The translations under genes and the position numbers were made by a program. Shown one piece after another: positions 1 through 7,407 of a stretch of DNA of 47,355 nucleotides. The stretch comes from a bacterium (lineage in GTDB: Bacteria > UBA8248), in NCBI GenBank assembly GCA_030922375.1, contig JAVEPB010000026.1, positions 1-47,355 of the forward strand. The letters run 5' to 3'. Numbering within the stretch: the stretch's first letter is position 1; the number at the start of each line of letters is the position of its first letter. The notes under the pieces are model-generated. The model had not been told where the DNA came from. It ran no database searches and saw only the letters and a list, made by a program, of their open reading frames with translations.

Positions 1-1
1 C

Positions 2-733
2 GTTCGCCGGTTCGCCCCGCCCGCAAGGAGGGCGGTTCCCGTCACCTATCCGCTCCCGCGCCATCACTCCTCGACCGTATCCATCAAATGGTTCGGCCAC
101 GCTTTTTTTCGGATATTCTCGCCCGCCGGCACCCGGATCCTGACCGATCCGTTCTCCTTCGACCGTGGCTACCCCATTCCCCCGACAAACCCCCACGCGG
201 TCACCATCGGCAAGGAGACCCAGAACCACCGGGGGGTTGAAATCGTGGGCGGCAGCCCCATCGTCATTCGGGGGCTCAAGAACGGCGGTCTCGAATGGGC
301 CGAGGTGGACCGGGTGGTGGGCGACGTGCGAATCAGGAGCGTTCCGATTGTGCAGGGAGGCGGCGGGGATTTTGACGGCGGAATCGGGAAGGGGGCCTCG
401 TTCCTCTTCGAGACGGCGGGTCTTTGCATCGCCCACCTGGGCGATCTGGCCGAGCCGATGAACCCCAGCCAGCTCCGGCGGCTGGGAAAAATCCACGTCG
501 CCCTGGTCGTCTTGTCGACCCGGGTTTCGATGGGTCCCATCGAGGCGGCGGAATTCATCGGCCGCCTCTCGCCGAACATTGCTGTTCCGATGCACTACTA
601 CGACGATCCGGATACGCTCGCCGTATTCCTGAAGCGCTTTAGGCGGGTTCGCACACCCCAGTCGAGCGTCCTCAGCGTCAGCAAGAGAACCCTTCCCCCG
701 CCGACCGAGATCGTCGTCCTCCGGCATGATTAG
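2..733 (+). CDS. MBL-fold hydrolase (UlaG-like), 5'-truncated, degenerate metal motif
   Basis: The frame is open from the window edge and has no ATG, GTG or TTG before codon 80, so the gene starts upstream; 243 residues are visible. The fold is recognised from SIKWFGHAFFRI, the ILTDPF strand, a late AHLGD segment and a final PMHYY, the order seen in UlaG-like MBL hydrolases. Where the family has the H-x-H-x-D-H zinc motif, codons 212-229 read K-E-T-Q-N-H, so only the last His remains. The later His, Asp and His ligands (AHLGD, PMHYY) are kept. Substrate unknown. The single-metal or non-hydrolytic state is inferred. Its 3' end is 58 bp before the Sec-MerB gene, so co-transcription is possible. 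Confidence 0.8.
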   Translation, partial: VRRFAPPARRAVPVTYPLPRHHSSTVSIKWFGHAFFRIFSPAGTRILTDPFSFDRGYPIPPTNPHAVTIGKETQNHRGVEIVGGSPIVIRGLKNGGLEWAEVDRVVGDVRIRSVPIVQGGGGDFDGGIGKGASFLFETAGLCIAHLGDLAEPMNPSQLRRLGKIHVALVVLSTRVSMGPIEAAEFIGRLSPNIAVPMHYYDDPDTLAVFLKRFRRVRTPQSSVLSVSKRTLPPPTEIVVLRHD

Positions 734-791
734 CGTCCGGAGCGGGCCGGGAGCGATTCGGCATTTATCATTTTCTTGGAGGAGGTGTCCG

Positions 792-1508
792 ATGAGCGAA
801 AATTTCGATTTGGACCGCATCTATTTCATCATCCGCGAGCATTTCAGGGAAGAGGGTCACGCCCCCCACTACACCGAGATTGCCAGCGAGATGGGCGTCT
901 CGCCGGAGGAGGGCCGGCAGGCGCTTCACGCCCTGATGGACAGTCCGTTTCCCTGCTGGCTCCACCCCGACACCGACTATATCGCCTCGTTTCCGCCTTT
1001 CTCGAACATCCCCACGCAGTATCACATCAAGGTCGGCGGGGTGCAGAAATGGTTCGCCCAGTGCGGCTTCGAGTCGCTGGCGATGTGCTGGCTCTTTCCC
1101 GGGGAGCGGGTGGAGATCGAGGCCCTTTGCCTGAGTTCGGGCGAACCGATGCGGATCGAAATGCGCGACGGTGAAGTGCTCTCGGCCGAGCCGGACACGA
1201 TTCGCGGCTACGTGTCCGTTCCCTTCCGGGAGTGGCGGGCGAACCTCCCCTTCGCCTGAAGCACGATGAACCTCTTCCGGTCGGAGGAGAATGTACGCGC
1301 CTGGCAAGGGTTTCAGCCGGACACCGAAGAAGCCTTGATGCCGCTGGCGGACTATGCCCGCCTGTGGGGAATCGAAAATTACCGCGCCCGTCTCTGGGAC
1401 GATTACATCGGCCGGATGGGCGAGTTTCAGGGCGAGCGCTGGGAACTTTTAGAGCGGATGGGCCGCAGGAATACTTCCTTCTGGGATCCACCGGCGCCGG
1501 CCGCGTAA
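792..1508 (+). CDS. MerB-like alkylmercury lyase family protein with in-frame UGA (Sec156)
   Basis: ATG 792 follows GGAGGAGGTG. Residues 10-50 look like a winged helix, as at the N-terminus of MerB. Residues 85-135 hold the MerB core, with C91 and E94 in CGFE matching C96 and D99 of MerB (Asp changed to Glu). The frame meets TGA at 1257-1259 (codon 156) and continues in phase as S-T-M-N-L-F-R-S-E-E to TAA at 1506, 238 residues in all. UGA sits where MerB has catalytic C159: spacing from the first Cys is 65 residues against 63, and MNLF aligns with the HVHFF strand that follows C159. A strong SECIS-like hairpin follows. Family knowledge: MerB cleaves carbon-mercury bonds through two Cys and an Asp. 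Organomercurial activity here is inference. An in-frame stop giving a dead gene is the alternative, but conservation beyond it argues against that. Confidence 0.85.
1260..1290 (+). promoter_or_regulatory. Candidate bacterial SECIS element of the MerB-like gene
   Basis: Bases 1272-1278 (CTCTTCC) pair with 1283-1289 (GGAGGAG), giving 7 bp with one G-U pair, and enclose the four-base loop GGTC at 1279-1282. The loop begins 20 bases after the UGA. Bacterial SECIS elements have a small apical loop with G in its first two positions about 16-37 bases after UGA; the E. coli fdhF loop also contains GGUC. Confidence 0.75.
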
Positions 1509-1514
1509 TTATTA

Positions 1515-2462
1515 CTAGGGCGTGAACGCCTCGTTGTCCCCCGAGTAGGACCCCCCCGGGGTGGGGCCCCCCGAGAGGACGTAAATTTGTTTGCCCAACG
1601 CCGCCGCGGCCAGGCCGTGCCGCGCGGTGGGCATGGGCGCGCGGGGGCTCCAGGCTCTCGTCCTGGGGTCGAAAGCATCCACCCGGGCGTAGGTGCCGAA
1701 AACCGACTCTCCGCCAAAAACATAGATGATTCCGTTTACCGCCGCCGCCGCGATCCCGCTCCTCGCCTCGGGTAGGGGAGGGAGTGCGCTCCAGCGGTTC
1801 GCCGCGGGGTCGTAAACTTCGTTCGCCTTAAGGTTCCGGGCGTAGCTCCCGTCGATTCTTCCGCCGAGGACGTAAATTTTTCCGCCCACCACGGCGGCGG
1901 CTATGTGGTCGCGAGGAGTCGGCAGGGGAGCGCGGCTCGACCATGCGTTGGCGGCGGGGTCGTAAATCTCGTGGGCCCCGGTGTTCTGCCTGCCCGCCCC
2001 GGCTCCGCCGATGGCGTGAATCTTTCCGTTTAGCGCGGCCACGGCCAGCGCCCCGCGCGGGGTGGGTAGCGGCGCCCGCCCGCGCCAGTGGTCGGTTTTC
2101 GGGTCGTATTCGAAAACATAATCGATCGGGCCCCATCCGCCCCGGTAGCCGCCCACGACGTATAAGCGCCCGCCCACGGACGCCGCTCCCGGATGGTGGA
2201 CCATCCGGGGCAGCGGTGCGCGCCGCCGCCACCGGTTGGATTTCGGATCGTATTCGAGGAGATGGTTCGAATCGCCGAAACCGCCCGCGAGGTAAATCTT
2301 GTTGCCCACCACGGCGGCGGCAACCTCGGAGCGCTTGCCCGGCATGGAGGCCCGCTTCTCCCAGCGTCCCTGCCCGGCGGCCAGGGCGCCCGAGGGCGCT
2401 CCCGCCGCCAGCGCCGCAACGAGGGTCCATGCCAGCAGTCCCGCCGCCCGTTTCCGTTTCAT
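1515..2462 (-). CDS. Secreted Kelch-repeat beta-propeller protein
   Basis: 315 residues with a cleavable signal peptide (about residues 1-29, ending ALAAG). Six Kelch blades follow, each with the hallmark hydrophobic strand and double Gly: NKIYLAGGF, GRLYVVGGY, GKIHAIGGA, GKIYVLGGR, GIIYVFGGE and KQIYVLSGG, spaced about 50 residues apart. Six blades can close a propeller without a partner domain. There is no catalytic domain, so a binding or scaffold role outside the cytoplasm is likely but the ligand is unknown. It converges on the MerB-like gene, whose stop lies 6 bp away, and diverges from the exported MBL gene at 2600. Confidence 0.85.
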   Translation of the reverse strand: MKRKRAAGLLAWTLVAALAAGAPSGALAAGQGRWEKRASMPGKRSEVAAAVVGNKIYLAGGFGDSNHLLEYDPKSNRWRRRAPLPRMVHHPGAASVGGRLYVVGGYRGGWGPIDYVFEYDPKTDHWRGRAPLPTPRGALAVAALNGKIHAIGGAGAGRQNTGAHEIYDPAANAWSSRAPLPTPRDHIAAAVVGGKIYVLGGRIDGSYARNLKANEVYDPAANRWSALPPLPEARSGIAAAAVNGIIYVFGGESVFGTYARVDAFDPRTRAWSPRAPMPTARHGLAAAALGKQIYVLSGGPTPGGSYSGDNEAFTP

Positions 2463-2599
2463 CCCGATAGGCTCCTTGAATATATAAAAAACCTACTATT
2501 GCAAATTTTTTAAGTTTTCGGTATCCATTCAACTCATTAAAAAAACAATAAAATGTCTTGAATGCAGTTGCCGCCAGTATCCAAAAGGAGACTCGATTC
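2463..2599. promoter_or_regulatory. AT-rich divergent promoter region
   Basis: This 137-bp spacer between the divergent Kelch and MBL genes is far richer in A and T than its surroundings. On the plus strand TTGCAA at about 2499 is followed 17 bases later by TATCCA, a possible but weak promoter for the MBL gene. It must hold promoters for both strands; exact boxes are uncertain. Confidence 0.4.
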
Positions 2600-3430
2600 A
2601 TGCTCTGGACACGGACGAAACTGTTTGGCATCGCCTTGATCCTTGCATTCGCCGCCATCTGTGCGGCGAGCCCCGCCCGGGCCGCCGAGCTTCAGTGGTT
2701 CGGCCAGGCCGCATTCAAGATCACGACGAACGGCGGGAAGATCATCGTGATCGATCCGTTCATCACGAAAAACCCCAAGACCCCCAAGGCGCTCAAGGAT
2801 CTCGCCAAGCTCGGCAAGGTCGATCTCATCCTCGTCACCCACGGCCATGGCGACCATGTCGGAGACACCGCCAAGATATCCAAGATGACGGGAGCGAAGG
2901 TGGCCATGAACGCCGACATGGGGCACACCTTCGCCCAGCTGGGAAGGGTGCCCTACAAGCGCCTCATTCGCTTCAACAAGAGCGGCCCGATCAAGCCGCT
3001 CGGCCCCGGAATCACGATCACCATGGTCCGCGCCGAGCACAGCTCCGAGGTCGTCAGCCGCGACCCCAAAACAAAAAAGCGCACCGTCCACCCCGGCGGG
3101 GAACCCTCGGGCTACATCATCCGCCTCGAGGACGGCTACACGATTTACCACGCGGGCGACACCGGCGTTTTCGGCGACATGAAACTCATCGGCGAATACT
3201 ACAAGCCCGACCTCGCCCTCCTGCCCATCGGCGGGCACTTCACCATGGACCCGGCCCACGCGGCCTACGCGGTTAGCAAGCTGCTCAAGGTGAAGAACGT
3301 CATCCCCATGCACTACGGCACCTTTGGGCTCCTCAAGGGCAGGCCCGCTCATCTCGTCAAGGCGCTGGGCGGCTATCCGGCCAAGGTCATCGCCTTAAAC
3401 CCGGGAGACAAGTACGCAATCGGAAAATAA
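2600..3430 (+). CDS. Exported MBL-fold metal-dependent hydrolase (UlaG-like)
   Basis: The chosen ATG 2600 follows AAAAGGAG and gives 276 residues beginning with a signal peptide (cleavage near SPARAAE, residue 27); a TTG at 2558 in the same frame lacks a ribosome site. The complete MBL motif VTHGHGDHVGD is present, with later ligands in the HAGDTG and MHYGTFG segments, so a two-metal site is expected, in contrast to the degenerate relative at the window start. UlaG-like enzymes open lactones or phosphodiesters; the substrate here is not evident, and the location is probably periplasmic. The gene stands alone downstream of a divergent promoter. Confidence 0.88.
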   Translation: MLWTRTKLFGIALILAFAAICAASPARAAELQWFGQAAFKITTNGGKIIVIDPFITKNPKTPKALKDLAKLGKVDLILVTHGHGDHVGDTAKISKMTGAKVAMNADMGHTFAQLGRVPYKRLIRFNKSGPIKPLGPGITITMVRAEHSSEVVSRDPKTKKRTVHPGGEPSGYIIRLEDGYTIYHAGDTGVFGDMKLIGEYYKPDLALLPIGGHFTMDPAHAAYAVSKLLKVKNVIPMHYGTFGLLKGRPAHLVKALGGYPAKVIALNPGDKYAIGK

Positions 3431-3686
3431 ATCCGCGGCTCCGCCGCCCCCTTCCGGCCGGTCGCTCGAGGGGGGCGGCGTGCGGTGACTTCTCCGCGGC
3501 GTCCGGCCCCTCTTTACAGTCCCCCTTCCGCGACCTACCATATGGACAATCTGATTTTTCAGGGAAGTTGTGGTGTCCGGAGCGCGAATTCGCGCGAGTC
3601 AATCGCCTTTGGGCGGTGGATTTCACAATGCCCCGGGCAGCCGGGACCCACCGGAATTTTTTATCGTTTTCAACGGGAGGAGAAAA

Positions 3687-4877
3687 ATGGTCAGCAGGGC
3701 GAAGTCAAAAGCCAAGACGAAGAAGAAGGCGGCGAAAAAACGATCCGCCGCCCCGAAGCCCCCCGAGTTCGACACCAAAATGCCTCTGCCCGAGAACCCC
3801 GCGACAGGCGAGTCGGCGAACGATTACTACATCCTCGACTGCGAAGTGCACGTCATGCCCGAGGATTATCGGCGTTTTATCCAGTATTTCGAGGGCACGA
3901 AGACCTTCGAGTACGCCCACAAGATGTGCAACTGGTGGCAGTGGATCGATCACCGCACCGGCAAGCCCACCGCCATCCATCCGGGCATGAACTGGAGCAT
4001 CGACAGGATCATCACCGACATGAACCGCTCGGGGGTGGACCAGATCGCTCTTATGCGAGAGTCGTTCATCGACACGGCTGGCGACAGCGCGCCGTTTTCG
4101 ACGAACCAGCACGTCATCGACGCCATCGAGAAATATCCGGACCGCGTCATCGGCGTCTCGAACGTGGGGCCATTCTCGAAGCGCAAGACGAAGGATGTCC
4201 TCTGGGAGATGGAATACCTTCACGACAATTACAACTTCAAGTTCACGAAATTCTATCAGCCCGAGGACTGTCCGATTAACGATCGCAGACTTTGGCCGGT
4301 CTATGAGATGTGCCAGGACAGGGGCATCGTCGCCCTCTTTCACACCGGCATCACTATCCGGATGGGACCGACGCGCTACACCCTCCCCATCCTGCTCGAC
4401 GAGGTGGCCTCCGATTTTCCGGACCTCAAGATTGTCGCCTACCACGGCGGTTATCCGCAGTGGGAAGAGCTCATCATGCTCATGTGGAAGCACCCGGAGA
4501 TTTACGTCAGCTACTCGATTCTCCTGCCCTGGCTCATGCGCGCCCCGCACCGCTTCGCGCACATGGTGGGCACGACGATTCAGATTGCCGGCCACGATCG
4601 CTTCATCTGGGGCAGCGACTGGCCCGCTTCGGACCCGCATCAGGCGGTCGAGGCCGTCCTCAAGCTGAGCATCCCCGAGGAGCTTCAGGAAAATTACGGC
4701 TATCCGCAGATCACCAAGGCGAACAAGGCGGCCTTCCTGGGTGGTACCCTGGCCAGGCTCGCTGGCATCGACGCGAAGAAGAACCTGCTCAAGTTCCCGG
4801 GAATGGCCGGCCCGCCGGCCAAGAAGAATACCCCCGAGGGCGACATCACCCGGAAGGGCAAGCGGCGCAAGAAGTAG
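3687..4877 (+). CDS. Amidohydrolase-2 family protein (Glu-x-His metal site, resorcylate decarboxylase-like)
   Basis: ATG 3687 follows GGGAGGAGAA; an upstream in-frame start at 3570 lacks a ribosome site. The 396-residue protein has a Lys/Ala-rich tail of about 25 residues at the N-terminus and a basic C-terminus. The TIM-barrel core shows E53-x-H55 in DCEVHVMP, a His in LFHTGI, AYHGGYPQW and the metal Asp in WGSDWPASDP. In this family a Glu-x-His first motif is typical of gamma-resorcylate (2,6-dihydroxybenzoate) decarboxylase relatives, while ACMSD has His-x-His. A non-oxidative decarboxylase or hydrolase acting on an aromatic or acyl acid is therefore inferred. The gene ends in its own terminator. 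Confidence 0.82.
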   Translation: MVSRAKSKAKTKKKAAKKRSAAPKPPEFDTKMPLPENPATGESANDYYILDCEVHVMPEDYRRFIQYFEGTKTFEYAHKMCNWWQWIDHRTGKPTAIHPGMNWSIDRIITDMNRSGVDQIALMRESFIDTAGDSAPFSTNQHVIDAIEKYPDRVIGVSNVGPFSKRKTKDVLWEMEYLHDNYNFKFTKFYQPEDCPINDRRLWPVYEMCQDRGIVALFHTGITIRMGPTRYTLPILLDEVASDFPDLKIVAYHGGYPQWEELIMLMWKHPEIYVSYSILLPWLMRAPHRFAHMVGTTIQIAGHDRFIWGSDWPASDPHQAVEAVLKLSIPEELQENYGYPQITKANKAAFLGGTLARLAGIDAKKNLLKFPGMAGPPAKKNTPEGDITRKGKRRKK

Positions 4878-4920
4878 ATTTCAGGGCCGTTTTAGCTGGC
4901 AGCACCGCCGAAAATAAAAC

Positions 4921-4960
4921 CCCGCTCCGGAGATTCGATTTTCCGGGGCGGGTTTTTTTT
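4921..4960 (+). terminator. Rho-independent terminator
   Basis: CCCGCTCCGGA (4921-4931) pairs with TCCGGGGCGGG (4942-4952) apart from one wobble and is followed directly by eight T. It ends the amidohydrolase transcript. Confidence 0.85.
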
Positions 4961-4996
4961 GTTGGGGAGCGAAACCGAGGGGCCCCGGCCGATCTA

Positions 4997-5311
4997 TTAG
5001 CCCTCGCCGAGGTGATCGCGGATGAATTTTTCGATCCGTCCGCCCGCCTCGGTGTCCAGGAACAAAAGGAACGCGCCGCCGGCCAGGGGGAGGAGGGCGA
5101 TGAAAAACCGCTTGGCGCGCAGGGCGGCGGCCAGGCCCTCGCCGCTGGCCGGAATGCGCAGCAAGGTATTGCCCATCAGGCGAAGGTCGAAGTAGGCGGG
5201 TCCGCCAGGGGCCGGGGGGCCGGAAGGGGAAGCCAGCTGAACGAACAAAAGAAAGGCGCTGAGAAGGACGAGGACGAGGCCCGCGCGGGAGCGCCAGCCC
5301 AGGCCGCTCAT
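4997..5311 (-). CDS. Small membrane protein of unknown function
   Basis: 104 residues with two hydrophobic segments, about 10-28 (AGLVLVLLSAFLLFVQLA) and 69-84 (FFIALLPLAGGAFLLFL). Between them is a loop of about 40 residues and after them a short charged tail. No known domain recognised. It starts 10 bp after the stop of the FabL-like reductase gene on the same strand, so the two are probably co-transcribed. No clear ribosome site of its own; the start could be coupled to the upstream gene. Confidence 0.65.
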   Translation of the reverse strand: MSGLGWRSRAGLVLVLLSAFLLFVQLASPSGPPAPGGPAYFDLRLMGNTLLRIPASGEGLAAALRAKRFFIALLPLAGGAFLLFLDTEAGGRIEKFIRDHLGEG

Positions 5312-5321
5312 CGGGCCGGCC

Positions 5322-6128
5322 TCAGCCGGTGATGTCCTCGCCGCCGTCCACGCGGATGGTGTTGCCCGTCATCCACCGGGTTCCCTCGCGGGCGAAGGCG
5401 GCGATAGCGTCGGCGACGTTTTCGGGGGTGGTGAGCCTGCCGTGGGGGTTCACCTGCTGGGCTTTTTCGAGCATCGCCACGTTCCCCGGAATCTTCCGGA
5501 GGGCCGGGGTGTCGGTGACGCCCGCCTGGACGCAGTTGGCTGTAATCTCCTTGTCCGCCAGCTCGAAGGCCAACTGGCGGATGTGGCTTTCGAGGGCGGC
5601 CTTTGCGGCCGAGACGGCGCCGTAACTCGGCCAGATACGGTGGCCGCCCGAGCTGGTCATCGCGAGGATGCGCCCGCCCTTGGTCATGAGGCCGCTCCGG
5701 ATAAGATCCTGTGACCAGTATACGAGGCTGTGAGCCATGACGTCGAGGGTCATGTCCATCTGCTTGGCCGAGATGGCGCCGTCAGACTCCTCGGTGATGT
5801 AGGGCTTGAGGGCGCCGAAGGCCAGGCTGTGAAGAAGGACGCGGACGCCCCCGGCGGCCTCGCCGCCGAGGCGGTCCTTCATCCTGGAGATTATGTCGTC
5901 GCGGGTGTCTTGGGCGGCGGCGTTGACGTTGAAGAAAACGGCCTCGGCGCCGTTGGCGCGAATATCGTCTTGAATCTTCTCGGCGTTGGACAAGGTGGCC
6001 TTCCGGTCGAGGTGAACGCCGAAGATGTTCATCCCCTCCCGCGAGAGGCGCTCGGCGGTTGTCCCGCCGAAACCGCTGCTCGCCCCCAGGATGAGGGCCC
6101 ATTTTCCCTTCAGGTCGGAATCCGCCAC
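5322..6128 (-). CDS. Enoyl-ACP reductase-like SDR (FabL/FabI type)
   Basis: 268 residues from a GTG start preceded by GAGGAG. The Rossmann start reads LILGASSGFGG. The catalytic stretch is SYGAVSAAKAAL, in which Tyr and Lys are separated by six residues (Y-x6-K) as in enoyl-ACP reductases, not by three as in ordinary short-chain dehydrogenases. The TDTPALRKIPGN segment and the C-terminal WMTGNTIRVDGG match the FabL (ENR III) pattern. Expected reaction: NAD(P)H-dependent reduction of trans-2-enoyl-ACP in fatty acid elongation. A different role in ketone or enoyl reduction cannot be excluded, as no other fatty-acid gene is adjacent. Confidence 0.8.
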   Translation of the reverse strand: MADSDLKGKWALILGASSGFGGTTAERLSREGMNIFGVHLDRKATLSNAEKIQDDIRANGAEAVFFNVNAAAQDTRDDIISRMKDRLGGEAAGGVRVLLHSLAFGALKPYITEESDGAISAKQMDMTLDVMAHSLVYWSQDLIRSGLMTKGGRILAMTSSGGHRIWPSYGAVSAAKAALESHIRQLAFELADKEITANCVQAGVTDTPALRKIPGNVAMLEKAQQVNPHGRLTTPENVADAIAAFAREGTRWMTGNTIRVDGGEDITG

Positions 6129-6182
6129 GGAACTGTTCTCCTCGATTGGGTCAGAATAGCGTATTTATATACCGCTTTATAG

Positions 6183-6230
6183 CACATGAGGGCGTAACGC
6201 GCCCTCCGTAGGCCCACGCGCCCTCATGTG
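6183..6230. repeat. 12-bp perfect inverted repeat between divergent genes
   Basis: CACATGAGGGCG (6183-6194) is the exact reverse complement of CGCCCTCATGTG (6219-6230), with a 24-bp middle that itself contains another GCGCCCTC. No T-run follows on either side, so it does not look like a terminator. It sits between the divergent reductase (ends at 6128) and amidohydrolase (starts at 6342), next to an AT-rich promoter-like stretch at 6158-6182. It could be an operator or a degenerate repeat element. Confidence 0.6.
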
Positions 6231-6341
6231 GGCGCACAGCGCGCGGCGGGATGTTTCTCGGGCGAATTGAGGGTGACCCGTCTTTCGGATACCTTGTCCC
6301 GCCAGTCAATCGTCTTAAAACGAAGGGAGGCCGCAGGCGCG

Positions 6342-7328
6342 ATGCGAATCGATATCCACAACCATTTCTACCCCCAATCCTACCTGGACGAGGTCGGCCG
6401 CCTCGGGGGAAAGGTGCGGCTCGTAGAGGATAGCGGCGGGAAGCGGGTCTTCACCATCGGCGGCACCCCGGTCGTCCACATCAGCCCGGCCCAGCTCGAC
6501 CCCGCGCTCCGGATCAAGGAGATGGACGCATGCGGGGTCGATATGCAGATGCTCTCCCTCACCATGCCCCACGTCTATCTCTGGGAGCCCGAGGCGGGGC
6601 TCGCCCTCTCCCGGGCGGTGAACGACGCCTTCGCCGGGATCGTCTCCCAATACCCGGACCGCTTCGCCGCCGCCTGCACCGTTCCCCTCCAGGACACGAG
6701 GCTCGCCATCTCTGAACTCGAGCGCGCCGTCGAAAAACTCGGCTTCCGGGCCGTCTATCTCATCACCAGCATCGACGGAAACCCGATTCACGGCCGCGAG
6801 ATCTGGCCGTTCTACGAGCGCGCTGCGGAGCTTGATGTCCCCGTGTTCCTTCACCCGTTCCTGCCGCCCGGGGCGGACCAGATGCGCGATTTCTGGCTAC
6901 AGACGGTGCTGGGCGTTCTCTTCGAGAGCGCGCTGACGGCGGCGCGGCTCGCCTTCAGCGGGCTCTTCGAGGCTGTGCCCAACCTCAAGGTGGTGGTCCC
7001 CCACATCGGGGGCCTCATCCCTTATTCGCTCGGGCGCCTCGACAAGGGTTTCAGAACCCACGCACCCTGCAGCGAGTTCATCTCGAAGCCGCCGAGCGAG
7101 TACCTCAAGAACCTCTATATCGACTCGGTGGCCTTCGAGCGCGAGGCGCTCCAGTTCGCCGTCGAGCGCTGGGGGGCGGACCGGGTGATGCTGGGGAGCG
7201 ACTATCCGCAGGCGATGGGCGAGATGGGCAGCTGCGTCGCCGACATCGAGGCGCTCGATCTGCCGGAAGATGAAAAAGAGAAGATACGGAGCGGAACCGC
7301 GATGAAATTGCTCGGGCTCGGCACGTAA
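6342..7328 (+). CDS. Amidohydrolase, ACMSD-like decarboxylase/hydrolase
   Basis: ATG 6342 follows GAAGGGAGG; 328 residues. It begins directly with the metal motif IDIHNHFYP (H-x-H), then VFLHPFLPPG with the third ligand region, VVPHIGGLIPY, and GSDYPQAMG carrying the catalytic or metal Asp. This is the 2-amino-3-carboxymuconate-semialdehyde decarboxylase (ACMSD) branch of the amidohydrolase-2 family, which decarboxylates or hydrolyses aromatic-ring cleavage products. The particular substrate is not visible. It differs from the relative at 3687 by having His-x-His in place of Glu-x-His. It stands alone between a divergent and a convergent gene. Confidence 0.85.
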   Translation: MRIDIHNHFYPQSYLDEVGRLGGKVRLVEDSGGKRVFTIGGTPVVHISPAQLDPALRIKEMDACGVDMQMLSLTMPHVYLWEPEAGLALSRAVNDAFAGIVSQYPDRFAAACTVPLQDTRLAISELERAVEKLGFRAVYLITSIDGNPIHGREIWPFYERAAELDVPVFLHPFLPPGADQMRDFWLQTVLGVLFESALTAARLAFSGLFEAVPNLKVVVPHIGGLIPYSLGRLDKGFRTHAPCSEFISKPPSEYLKNLYIDSVAFEREALQFAVERWGADRVMLGSDYPQAMGEMGSCVADIEALDLPEDEKEKIRSGTAMKLLGLGT

Positions 7329-7407
7329 AAGCGGCCTTGGGCAGGGCCAACTCCGGCGGAGTCCAGCTTTTCGGTAGGGCTAGCCCCGGCAAGATCGGCG
7401 AGTCTTT

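Noticed and set aside
1257..1259. UGA as a true stop with a separate small gene starting at ATG 1266
   Set aside because: The downstream piece is in the same frame, continues MerB homology, has no ribosome site of its own, and the UGA is at the catalytic Cys.
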